This document shows, one piece after another, positions 42,520 through 52,968 of a DNA stretch of 64,000 nucleotides; within the stretch, counting starts at the first letter, position 1; the number at the start of each line of letters is the position of its first letter. The stretch is from assembly GCA_963699525.1 (NCBI GenBank), contig CAVOUI010000013.1:124001-188000 (forward strand). Reading direction: 5' to 3'. A model generated the notes under the pieces. That model had not been told where the DNA came from and did no database searches. It worked only from the letters and a program-made list of their open reading frames with translations. The position numbers and the translations under genes are program-made. This DNA is from SG8-41 sp963699525 (GTDB lineage: Bacteria; Pseudomonadota; Gammaproteobacteria; Burkholderiales; SG8-41).

Positions 42520-43854
42520 CTAGCTCTTGATCTTTTCCCGCCAGTAGGCGGTCTTGGCGGCGAGCTCGCCCGCGTCGAGACGCGTCAGGCGGCCGTCCTC
42601 GACGAGCGGCTCACCGTTCACCCAGACGTGGGTGACGTGCTCGCGCCCGGCCGCGTAGACGAGGTGCGACAGTGGGTCGTAGCACGGCAGGAGCTCCAGC
42701 GCGTCCAGATTGACCGCCGTCATGTCGGCGCACTTGCCCGGAACGAGCGTGCCGATTCGATCGTCCAGGCCGAGCGCGCGGGCGGCGCGGATGGTTGCCA
42801 TCTCGAGCGCGGTATGCGCGGGCAGGACGGTGGGATCATCGGCCGTTCCTTTGGCGAGGAGGGCGGCGAGGCGCATCTCGGTGAAGATGTCGAGGCGGTT
42901 GTTGCTCGCCGCGCCGTCCGTGCCGAGCCCCACGTTGACGCCGGCTGCCAGCAGCCGGGCGGGCGCCGCGATTCCGCTGGCGAGCTTGAGATTCGAGCTG
43001 GGGCAATGGGCGACATGGCAACCCCCGGCCGCGAGCACGCTCGTTTCCTGCGCAGTCAGGTGCACGGCGTGGACGGCGATGAGGTTGGCGTCCACCAGGC
43101 CGAGCCGCTGCAGCCGCGCGAGCGGGCGCGCGCCGTGGCGGGCGAGGCTCTGCTCGATCTCGTCCCGCGTCTCGTGCAGGTGGATGTGCAATGGCAGATC
43201 GAGCACGCCCTGCAGCATGGCGATGCGCTCGAACGCCTTGTCGCTGACGGTGTACGGCGCATGCGGAGCGACGCAGAACGAAAGCAGGCTCTCGTGCTTC
43301 AGGTCGTCGCGCGTCGCCAGGCCCTTGCTGAGGTAGTCCTGGGCATCGGCCGCGTAGGCGGATGGCAATTCGATGACGATGATCCCAAGGGCGGCTCGCA
43401 TGCCGGCGGCGAGCGCCGCGCGCCCGGCGGCCTCCGGATAGAAATACATGTCGTTGAAGCAGGTGATGCCGCCGCGCAGCATCTCGGCGCACGCGAGCAG
43501 CGTCCCGTCGCGCACGAAATCGCTGGATACGAGCCGCGTTTCCACCGGCCAGATATGATTCTGCAGCCAGTCCATCAACGCCCGGTCGTCCGCGAGCCCG
43601 CGCATCAGCGTCATGGCCGCGTGCGTGTGCAGGTTGATGAGGCCCGGGATGAGCGCGTGGCCGGGGAGAGCGGTGCGCCGCGCAGCGGGGTAGCGCTCGC
43701 GCGACGCGCTGACGGGCAGCAGCTCGCGGATGCGTCCGTCCATCACCACGATCGCGTGGTCGGCGAAAACCTTCCCGGGCGGATCGACCGGAATGATCCA
43801 GCCCGCTTCGACGATTACTGGAACTGATTGGGCCAGGAGACGCTCCGCAAACAA
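42520..43854 (-). CDS. mtaD: TRZ/ATZ-family amidohydrolase (5-methylthioadenosine/S-adenosylhomocysteine deaminase-like)
   Basis: A roughly 444-residue metal-dependent deaminase. The metal-binding HTH is in GLINLHTHAAMTLMRG, with later ligands in HIHLHE and VHAVHL, and the acid in GLGTDGAASNN. This set fits the MtaD/TRZ-ATZ family, which deaminates methylthioadenosine and S-adenosylhomocysteine to inosine derivatives. The start is uncertain: no ATG or GTG precedes SVPVIVEAGWIIPVDP. TTG 43854 or CTG 43836 (6 bases after GGAG) are the candidates, and the first lies inside the upstream terminator's T-tail. The ompA-mtaD-ubiG-gph order is conserved in related bacteria. Confidence 0.87.
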   Translation of the reverse strand: MFAERLLAQSVPVIVEAGWIIPVDPPGKVFADHAIVVMDGRIRELLPVSASRERYPAARRTALPGHALIPGLINLHTHAAMTLMRGLADDRALMDWLQNHIWPVETRLVSSDFVRDGTLLACAEMLRGGITCFNDMYFYPEAAGRAALAAGMRAALGIIVIELPSAYAADAQDYLSKGLATRDDLKHESLLSFCVAPHAPYTVSDKAFERIAMLQGVLDLPLHIHLHETRDEIEQSLARHGARPLARLQRLGLVDANLIAVHAVHLTAQETSVLAAGGCHVAHCPSSNLKLASGIAAPARLLAAGVNVGLGTDGAASNNRLDIFTEMRLAALLAKGTADDPTVLPAHTALEMATIRAARALGLDDRIGTLVPGKCADMTAVNLDALELLPCYDPLSHLVYAAGREHVTHVWVNGEPLVEDGRLTRLDAGELAAKTAYWREKIKS

Positions 43855-43855
43855 A

Positions 43856-43879
43856 AACGCCCTGCCGAGGCAGGGCGTT
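43856..43879 (-). terminator. Rho-independent terminator of the OmpA-like gene
   Basis: AACGCCCTGCC and GGCAGGGCGTT pair perfectly around GA (43856-43879). On the minus strand TTTTTG follows. It separates the OmpA-like gene from mtaD, so the latter may depend on read-through. Confidence 0.88.
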
Positions 43880-43922
43880 TCTAAGTGACTGCGTTCCTCG
43901 AAGGGTCGAGGTCGATCCGTCG

Positions 43923-44585
43923 CTACTTCGCGGGCTGGGCAGCGGGCTTCTTCGCTGCCGGCTTCGCGGCGGGCTTCGGCTTGGCCAGCGAAATGGCGCG
44001 GCCCACCACTTCCACGGTCACGCGGCGGTTCGGCGACAGACACTCGATCAGCTGCTTGCGCTTCATCTTGTTGTCGCAGAACTTCGTTACCGGGATCGGC
44101 TGCTTGAAGGCCTTGCCTTCCCAGAAGATCACCTTCTGGTCGACGCCCATGCTGACCAGGTAATCCTTCACCACGACCGCGCGGCGCTCGGAAAGCCCCA
44201 TGTTGTACTTGAGGCTGCCGATGCGGTCGGTGTGTCCGGTCACGACGACGGCGCTGATCTGGACGGCTTCACGCGCCTTGGTCGCCTTGCGCAGGGCGGC
44301 CATGAACTTGTCGAGCTCGGCCTTGTTGTCGGCGGTCATCTCGGCCTTCGCGAACGGCATACCCTGAAGCTCGATCTTTTCCTCGACGTTCAGAAACTCG
44401 GGCTTCGCCTTCTTCGCGGGCTCGGGCTTGGGCTCCGGCTTGGGCTCCGGCTTCGGTGCCGGCGCCGGCTTCGGCGCAGGTGCCGGCTCGGGCTTCTTTT
44501 CCGGTTCCGACGCGCAAGCGGCCAACAGGCTCACGGCGGCCAGAATGCCCACAAAGGTGTAGAGCTTCCGAAGTGCTGAATTCAT
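43923..44585 (-). CDS. OmpA-family lipoprotein
   Basis: A 220-residue lipoprotein. The signal peptide ends in LAAC with lipid-bearing Cys24. It is followed by a Pro/Lys/Glu repeat tract (PEPAPAPKPAPAPKPEPKPE), likely a rigid periplasmic spacer. The OmpA-like domain has TGHTDRIGS and YNMGLSERRAVVVKDYL, the peptidoglycan-binding signature, and the C-terminus (NRRVTVEVVG) completes the fold before a Lys/Pro/Ala tail. It probably tethers the outer membrane to peptidoglycan. AGGAGG precedes ATG 44585. This gene next to gyrA is a usual betaproteobacterial arrangement. Confidence 0.93.
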   Translation of the reverse strand: MNSALRKLYTFVGILAAVSLLAACASEPEKKPEPAPAPKPAPAPKPEPKPEPKPEPAKKAKPEFLNVEEKIELQGMPFAKAEMTADNKAELDKFMAALRKATKAREAVQISAVVVTGHTDRIGSLKYNMGLSERRAVVVKDYLVSMGVDQKVIFWEGKAFKQPIPVTKFCDNKMKRKQLIECLSPNRRVTVEVVGRAISLAKPKPAAKPAAKKPAAQPAK

Positions 44586-45013
44586 GTTCTTGATCCTCCT
44601 GTTATGCGATGGTTAGGGACCCGCCGAAGTGCCGGTTAACCACTTAATGAAGTCTCCCCGCGGCTACTAATAGCACATCAGAACGGGCAAGGCAAATTAT
44701 GCGGAGATCATAGCATGACTGGCCGGGCGGGCGCATCTTCGGCTGTTGCTTTTTAGGGGACAGACGCGCCCGCTCGGGACAGCGTCGTTTCATCAAGTGG
44801 ACTGACACGTATCGCAGTTGCGTCGTTCGACGCAGATGCGGCACGCGCCCTCGCCGTTCGAGAGGTCAGACGCCGACGCGTGCAGGCAGGCGCGCCGGCA
44901 GCCGCCTTCCGATCGTATTTGCCGTCTCGGTGGGCCCGGATTGAGCCCTCGCGCATGGTAAAATTCAGCCTTTTTACCGACCCCCGAAACCGCAGGATTT
45001 TCCCTGCATTTTC
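44586..45013. other. Divergent intergenic region between the OmpA-like gene and gyrA
   Basis: This 428-base gap contains no gene I can support; short open frames within it have no protein-like content. Near its right end lie the gyrA -10 candidate and the GCAGG/CCTGC hairpin. Near its left end is the AGGAGG ribosome-binding site of the OmpA-like gene. The middle holds an AT-rich stretch (about 44640-44760), likely promoter-bearing for the lipoprotein. Confidence 0.7.
44959..44964 (+). promoter_or_regulatory. Candidate -10 box (TAAAAT) for gyrA
   Basis: TAAAAT 49 bases before ATG 45014. A TTGAGC at 44941 is only 12 bases upstream, too close for a standard -35, so the promoter is not fully defined. 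Confidence 0.4.
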
Positions 45014-47563
<2,550 letters not shown>

Positions 47564-47573
47564 GGGGTTGAGC

Positions 47574-48656
47574 GTGGCACGGATATTCAATTTCGGGGCC
47601 GGTCCGGCGACGCTGCCGGAGCCGGTATTGCGCCAGGCGGCGGAGGAAATGCTCGACTGGCACGGCAGCGGCATGTCGGTGATGGAGATGAGCCATCGCG
47701 GCAAGATCTTCATCGCCATTCATGCCCAGGCCGAGGCGGATCTCCGCGAGCTGCTGGCGATCCCGAAGAACTACAAGGTGCTGTTCCTGCACGGGGGCGC
47801 CGCGGGGCAGTTCGCGGTCGTTCCCATGAATCTGCTCCGGGGCCGGACGGTTGCGAGCTATGTCAACACCGGCCACTGGTCGACGCGGGCGATCGCCGAG
47901 GCGAAGCGCTACTGCAAGGTGAGCATCGCGGCGAGCTCCGAGGACGCGAAGTTCACCTACGCTCCGAAGCAGGACCAGTGGAAGATCGATCGCGAGGCGG
48001 CGTACGTGCATTACACCCCGAACGAGACCATCGGCGGTGTGGAATTTCACTGGATTCCGCAGACGGACGGCGTGCCGCTCGTCGCCGACGCATCCTCGAC
48101 GATCCTGTCGCGACCGCTTGACGTCAGCCGCTTCGGCCTGATCTACGCGGGCGCGCAGAAGAACATGGGCCCCGCGGGCTTGGCGATCGTAATCGTTCGC
48201 GACGACCTGATCGGACAGGCCGCCCCCAGCACGCCCACGATATTCGACTACAAGGTCCAGGCGGACGCGGATTCCATGCAGAACACGCCGCCGTCCTACT
48301 CGATCTATCTCGCGGGGCTGGTGTTCCAGTGGCTGAAACGGCTCGGCGGACTCGCGAAGATGGAGGAGATCAACATCGCCAAGGCGAGGCTGATCTACGA
48401 CTACCTCGACCAGACCGAGTTCTACCACTCGCCCGTCGCGCGGGAGGACCGGTCGCGCATGAACGTCACGTTCCGGCTGCGCAACGACCAGCTCGACGAG
48501 GATTTCCTCAAGCAGTCGAGGGCGCAGGGGCTTGCCGAGCTGAAGGGCCATCGGGCGGCCGGCGGAATGCGCGCGTCGATCTACAACGCCATGCCGATCG
48601 AGGGCGTGCGGGCGCTGGTCGGGTTCATGCGAGAGTTCGAGCGGACCCATGGCTAG
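47574..48656 (+). CDS. serC: Phosphoserine aminotransferase
   Basis: A 360-residue PLP aminotransferase. It converts 3-phosphohydroxypyruvate and glutamate to phosphoserine, and the same enzyme works in pyridoxine synthesis. The PLP lysine is in YAGAQKNMGPAGLAIV; other motifs are FNFGAGPATLPEPVL and YVNTGHWSTRAI. GTG 47574 is chosen over TTG 47568 because the E. coli protein begins at the same place (xARIFNFxxGPA) and GAGGGG sits 6 bases before. serA overlaps its end by 8 bases. Confidence 0.96.
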   Translation: MARIFNFGAGPATLPEPVLRQAAEEMLDWHGSGMSVMEMSHRGKIFIAIHAQAEADLRELLAIPKNYKVLFLHGGAAGQFAVVPMNLLRGRTVASYVNTGHWSTRAIAEAKRYCKVSIAASSEDAKFTYAPKQDQWKIDREAAYVHYTPNETIGGVEFHWIPQTDGVPLVADASSTILSRPLDVSRFGLIYAGAQKNMGPAGLAIVIVRDDLIGQAAPSTPTIFDYKVQADADSMQNTPPSYSIYLAGLVFQWLKRLGGLAKMEEINIAKARLIYDYLDQTEFYHSPVAREDRSRMNVTFRLRNDQLDEDFLKQSRAQGLAELKGHRAAGGMRASIYNAMPIEGVRALVGFMREFERTHG

Positions 48657-49833
48657 GCCATTCCGGATATTGACGCTCAACTCGATTTCCGGCGCCGGGT
48701 TGAAGCGCTTTCCTGCCGCGCGCTACGTGGTGGGCGCAAACGTCGAGGATCCCGACGGGATCCTGGTGCGCTCGCACGACATGCATGCCATGGAGATCGG
48801 TGCGCCCGTGAAGGCGGTCGGGCGCGCCGGCGCGGGCGTGAACAACATACCGGTGGAGAAGCTCACCCAGCGCGGCGTGCCCGTGTTCAACGCGCCCGGC
48901 GCGAACGCCAATGCGGTGAAGGAGCTCGTGATCGCGGGGATGCTCATCGCCTCGCGCAACCTGGTGCCGGCGCTGCGCTTCGTGCACGGCCTGAAGGGCG
49001 ACGACAAGACGCTGAACAAAGTCGTCGAGGAAGGCAAGAAGCAGTTCGCGGGCATCGAGCTGCCACGGCACACGCTGGGCGTGGTCGGGCTCGGCCGCAT
49101 CGGCAGCCTGGTCGCGGACGCGGCGATCAAGCTCGGCATGGACGTCCTCGGCTACGACCCCGAGATTACCGTCGACGCGGCCTGGAGCTTGCCCTCGCAG
49201 GTGAAGAAAGCCCACAGCATCGAAGAGGTGCTGAAGGCATCCGACTTCGTGACGGTGCACGTGCCGCTCGCGAAGGAGACCCGCAACATGATCAACGCGG
49301 GGCGCATCAAGCTGATGAAGCACGGCGCGATCCTGCTCAACTTCGCGCGCGAGGGCATCGTGGACAACGACGCCGTGGTGGAGGCGCTGGAAGCGAAGCG
49401 CATCCGCAGCTACGTCTGCGATTTCCCGGCGCAGAAGCTCGCCGGGCGCCCCGAGGTGATCACGCTGCCGCACCTCGGCGCTTCCACCCGCGAGGCGGAG
49501 GACAATTGCGCGGTGATGGTCGTCGACCAGGTGCGGGAATTCCTCGAGAACGGTAACATCCTGAATGCGGTGAATTTTCCGGAGGTGGTGATGCCGCGGG
49601 AGGCGCCCTATCGCGTCGGCATCGCCAACGCGAACGTGCCGAACATGGTGGGGCAGATCTCCACCGCGATGGCGAAAGCCGGGCTCAACATTCACAACAT
49701 GATCAACAAGTCGAAGGGGGAGATGGCGTACACGCTGGTGGACGTGGACACCAAGATGCCGCCCCGGGTGATCGAGCAGATCGGCCGCATCGAGGGCGTG
49801 TTGTCGGTGCGCTACCTGCCCGTCGAGCCGTAG
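48649..49833 (+). CDS. serA: D-3-phosphoglycerate dehydrogenase
   Basis: A 394-residue NAD-dependent dehydrogenase for the first step of serine synthesis. The Rossmann motif is LGVVGLGRIGSLVAD. The catalytic Arg is in AGAGVNN, Glu in NFAREGIVD region and His in LPHLGASTREAEDN. A C-terminal ACT domain (VGQISTAMAKAGLNIHNMINK) is present, consistent with serine feedback. There is no intervening ASB domain, giving the short form. The start overlaps serC, so the two serine genes are coupled before the chorismate pathway begins downstream. Confidence 0.95.
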   Translation: MARPFRILTLNSISGAGLKRFPAARYVVGANVEDPDGILVRSHDMHAMEIGAPVKAVGRAGAGVNNIPVEKLTQRGVPVFNAPGANANAVKELVIAGMLIASRNLVPALRFVHGLKGDDKTLNKVVEEGKKQFAGIELPRHTLGVVGLGRIGSLVADAAIKLGMDVLGYDPEITVDAAWSLPSQVKKAHSIEEVLKASDFVTVHVPLAKETRNMINAGRIKLMKHGAILLNFAREGIVDNDAVVEALEAKRIRSYVCDFPAQKLAGRPEVITLPHLGASTREAEDNCAVMVVDQVREFLENGNILNAVNFPEVVMPREAPYRVGIANANVPNMVGQISTAMAKAGLNIHNMINKSKGEMAYTLVDVDTKMPPRVIEQIGRIEGVLSVRYLPVEP

Positions 49834-49853
49834 GAGCGTGAACGGGCACATCC

Positions 49854-49886
49854 GTTGCCCTTCGACAGGCTCGGGGCGAACGGGCC
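49854..49886. repeat. CCGTT-GCCC/GGGGC-GAACGG hairpin repeat
   Basis: In the serA-pheA gap, the stretch CCGTTGCCC TTCGACAGGCTC GGGGCGAACGG forms an imperfect hairpin with one bulge. It belongs to the TTCGACAGGCTC-type motifs, of which a degenerate relative lies at 23785. A GAACGGGC direct repeat flanks it. Confidence 0.55.
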
Positions 49887-49907
49887 ATCATCGTTTGCCA
49901 TTGGCGC

Positions 49908-50972
49908 ATGAGTGATTCCCTCAAACTGATCCGCGGCAAGATCGACGCGCTCGACCGCCGGCTGGTCAAGCTGCTCTCGGCGCGCGCGCGGCTCGCGCAG
50001 CGCATCGGGCGGCTGAAGGAGGGCGCGGCGTACCGCCCCGAGCGCGAGGCGCAGGTCCTGCGCGGCGTCGTCGCGGAGAACCGCGGCCCGCTTCCGGACG
50101 GCGCGCTCGCGCGCCTGTTCACCGAGATCATGTCCGCCTGCCGCGCGCTCGAGGACTCGATGACGGCCGCCTATCTCGGGCCGCCGGGCACCTTCAGCCA
50201 GGAGGCGGCGGTCAAACATTTCGGCGGGCTCACGGCGCTTGCGCCATGCGCCACGATCGACGAGGTGTTCCGCCGGGTCGAGACCGGCGCGGCCGGCTAC
50301 GGCGTCGTGCCGGTGGAGAACTCCACGGAAGGCGCCATCGGCCGCACGCTCGATCTCCTGCTATCCACCCCGGGGCAAGTCTGCGGAGAAATCATGCTGC
50401 CGGTCCGGCAATGCCTGATGGCGAAAAGGGGCGCGCTCGCTGGCATCCGCAAGGTCTACTCGCACGCCCAGAGCCTGTCCCAGTGCCAGCAGTGGCTCGC
50501 GCGCAACCTGCCGCGCGCCGACCGCGTCGCCGTCGTCAGCAATGCCGAGGCGGCGCGGCTTGCCGCGCGCGAGCGGGGCACGGCGGCCATCGGCCCGCGC
50601 GTCGCGGCGGCGCTCTACCGCCTGCAGCTGCTCGCGCGCAACATCGAGGACGAGGCGAAGAACACGACCCGCTTTCTGGTCATCGCCGAGCACGATGCGG
50701 CGCCGTCGGGGCGCGACAAGACCTCGCTCGCCATGTCCACGCGCAACGTGCCGGGGGCGATGCACGAGCTGCTGACGCCGCTCGCGGCGAACCAGGTGAG
50801 CATGACGCGGCTCGAATCGCGGCCCTCGCGCACGGGGCTGTGGGAGTACGTGTTCTACGTGGACATCGAGGGGCACCAGCAGGATCCCAAGGTGGCGCGC
50901 GCCCTCGCGGAGCTGAAGCAGAAGGCATCGTTCCTCAAGATCCTCGGCTCCTATCCCGCGGCTGTCGCCTGA
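49908..50972 (+). CDS. pheA: Bifunctional chorismate mutase/prephenate dehydratase (P-protein)
   Basis: A 354-residue two-domain enzyme making phenylpyruvate from chorismate. The N-terminal chorismate mutase (AroQ) helix bundle is KLIRGKIDALDRRLVKLLSARARLA. The dehydratase domain starts at MTAAYLGPPGTFSQEAA and has VVPVENSTEGAIGRTLDLLL. The C-terminal ACT domain carries ESRPSRTGLWEYVFYVD, containing the ESRP phenylalanine-binding motif, predicting feedback inhibition. hisC overlaps its stop by one base (TGATG). Confidence 0.96.
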   Translation: MSDSLKLIRGKIDALDRRLVKLLSARARLAQRIGRLKEGAAYRPEREAQVLRGVVAENRGPLPDGALARLFTEIMSACRALEDSMTAAYLGPPGTFSQEAAVKHFGGLTALAPCATIDEVFRRVETGAAGYGVVPVENSTEGAIGRTLDLLLSTPGQVCGEIMLPVRQCLMAKRGALAGIRKVYSHAQSLSQCQQWLARNLPRADRVAVVSNAEAARLAARERGTAAIGPRVAAALYRLQLLARNIEDEAKNTTRFLVIAEHDAAPSGRDKTSLAMSTRNVPGAMHELLTPLAANQVSMTRLESRPSRTGLWEYVFYVDIEGHQQDPKVARALAELKQKASFLKILGSYPAAVA

Positions 50973-52072
50973 TGGACATCTGCGACCTCGCTCCCGGCTA
51001 CATCCGCGCCATCGCTCCGTATCAGCCGGGAAAGCCGATCTCGGAGCTCGCGCGCGAGATGGGGATCGACGAGGCGGGCATCATCAAGCTTGCCTCCAAC
51101 GAGAACCCGCGCGGTACCAGCCCGCTCGCACGGCGCGCGGTCGAGGCGGCGCTGTCCGATCTCGCGCGCTACCCGGACGGCAATGGCTTCGAGCTGAAGC
51201 AGGCGCTTTCCCGCCGCCACGGGCTCCCGCCGGAGTGCATCGTGCTCGGCAACGGGTCGAACGATGTGCTGGAGATGGCCGCGCGCGCGTTCCTGGCGCC
51301 CGGGCTCGCCGCCGTCTATTCGCAGCACGCGTTCGCGGTCTATCCCCTTGCGGTGCAGGCGGCCGGTGCGGCCGGCATCGAGGTGCCCGCCCGGAACTAC
51401 GGCCACGATGTCGCCGCGATGCGCCGCGCGGTCACGCCGGCCACGCGCCTTGTCTTCATCGCCAATCCCAACAATCCCACGGGAACCCTGGTGCCGGCGC
51501 GCGAGGTCGAGGCCTTCATCGGCGGACTGCCGCGCGAGGTGCTGGTCGTGCTCGACGAAGCCTACAGCGAGTACCTGCTGCCGGAGCACAGGTCCGACAG
51601 CATCGGTTGGCTCGCGCGCTTTCCGAACCTGGTGGTGACGCGGACGTTCTCCAAGGTTTACGGCCTCGCGGGATTGCGCGTGGGCTACGCGCTTGCGGCG
51701 GCGGGCATCGCCGACCTGATGAACCGCGTGCGCCAGCCGTTCAACGTCAACAGCGTCGCCCTCGCCGCCGCGACCGCGGCGCTCGACGACACCGCGTTCG
51801 TGCGCGAGAGCTTTGAGCTCAACTGCTCGGGCCTGAGGCAACTCACGGACGGCTTCAAGCGTCTCGGCATCGAGTACATTCCATCCCACGGCAACTTCGT
51901 GAGCTTCAAGGTGGGGGATGCGGCGGGCGTAAACCGGAAGCTCCTCCGGGCGGGCGTGATCGTGCGCCCGATTGCGAGCTACGGCATGCCGCAGCACCTG
52001 CGCGTCACCGTCGGGCTCGCGTCGGAAAATGCCCGCTTCCTCGCCGCACTCGAGAAGGCGCTGGCGTCGTGA
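50972..52072 (+). CDS. hisC: Histidinol-phosphate/aromatic aminotransferase
   Basis: A 366-residue PLP enzyme of aminotransferase subgroup I. The PLP lysine is in TRTFSKVYGLAGLRVG, with NPNNPTGTLV binding the cofactor. The N-terminus IIKLASNENPRGTSPLARRA and GNGSNDVLEM are typical of HisC. Placed between pheA and tyrA it most likely transaminates phenylpyruvate or prephenate in this cluster, in addition to or instead of histidinol phosphate. Its ATG overlaps the pheA stop. Confidence 0.94.
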   Translation: MDICDLAPGYIRAIAPYQPGKPISELAREMGIDEAGIIKLASNENPRGTSPLARRAVEAALSDLARYPDGNGFELKQALSRRHGLPPECIVLGNGSNDVLEMAARAFLAPGLAAVYSQHAFAVYPLAVQAAGAAGIEVPARNYGHDVAAMRRAVTPATRLVFIANPNNPTGTLVPAREVEAFIGGLPREVLVVLDEAYSEYLLPEHRSDSIGWLARFPNLVVTRTFSKVYGLAGLRVGYALAAAGIADLMNRVRQPFNVNSVALAAATAALDDTAFVRESFELNCSGLRQLTDGFKRLGIEYIPSHGNFVSFKVGDAAGVNRKLLRAGVIVRPIASYGMPQHLRVTVGLASENARFLAALEKALAS

Positions 52073-52073
52073 C

Positions 52074-52959
52074 ATGGCGGCCCGGCTGAAAATCGGCAAG
52101 CTCGTCGTCATCGGCGTAGGCCTGATCGGCGGCTCGTTCGCGCTGGCGCTCAGGCGCGCGCGGGCCGTGCGGCGCGTGGTCGGCGTGGGGCGCACGCGTG
52201 CGCAACCTCTCCCGCGCGTTGCGGCTCAAGGTGATCGACGAGGCGTCGCGGGACCCCGCGCGCGCGGTGCGCGATGCGGACCTGGTTCTGCTCGCCACGC
52301 CGGTCGGCCAGATGCCGGCCGTGATGAGCGCCATCGCGCCGAATCTCCCGGCCCATGCGGTCGTAACGGATGCGGGCAGCACCAAGCGCGACGTGATCGC
52401 CTGCGCGCGGCGTTTTCTTGGGGCGCGCCTGTCCCGCTTCGTGCCCGGACATCCCGTCGCGGGCACCGAGATGAGCGGCGCGGCCGCTGCGTTTCCGGAT
52501 CTGTTCCGCGGCCGCAACGTGATCCTGACGCCCCAGGCCGGAACCGCGCCGGGCGCGGTGACGCTGGTCCGGCGCGCGTGGGAAGCGTGCGGCGCGCGCG
52601 TCGTGCGACTCGACGCGAACGCTCACGACGAGGTCCTCGCCGCGGCGAGTCATCTTCCGCACGTGGTTGCGTACGCGCTGGTCAACATGCTCGCCGGGCG
52701 GCGCAATCCGGCGCAGGTCTTCGGCCTGTCCGCGGGCGGGCTGCGCGACACGGTAAGGATCGCCGGGAGTTCCCCGGAGATGTGGGCGGACATCTGCATC
52801 GCCAATCGCGATGCGCTGCTCGCCGCGCTCGAGGACTACGAGAACGAGCTCGAGCAGACGCGGGCGGCAATCGAACGCGCGGATGTGCTGGAACTGAGGC
52901 GGCTGTTCGCGCGGGCGCGCGATGCGCGCGAGAAGTTTCTCGTCCGGAAACGGTCGTAG
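52074..52959 (+). pseudogene. tyrA: Prephenate dehydrogenase (TyrA) with a single-base frameshift
   Basis: ATG 52074 starts MAARLKIGKLVVIGVGLIGGSFALAL, with the NAD-binding GVGLIGGS. Frame is lost at about 52186-52200 (GGGGCGCACGCGTGCG) and the protein continues one frame over as RNLSRALRLKVIDEASRDP to the TAG at 52959, including ADLVLLATPVGQMPAVM, TDAGSTKRDV, PGHPVAGTEMSGAAAA and the GLRDTVRIAGSSPEMWADIC dehydrogenase region. Restored length is about 295 residues. The enzyme is needed for tyrosine synthesis, so a true null is unlikely; an assembly error is probable. aroA starts 9 bases later. Confidence 0.88.
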
Positions 52960-52968
52960 CCGCCGGGC

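Noticed and set aside
44644..44844. A 66-residue minus-strand frame in the OmpA-gyrA gap
   Set aside because: Composition is Arg/Pro-rich with no ribosome-binding site and no protein-like motif.
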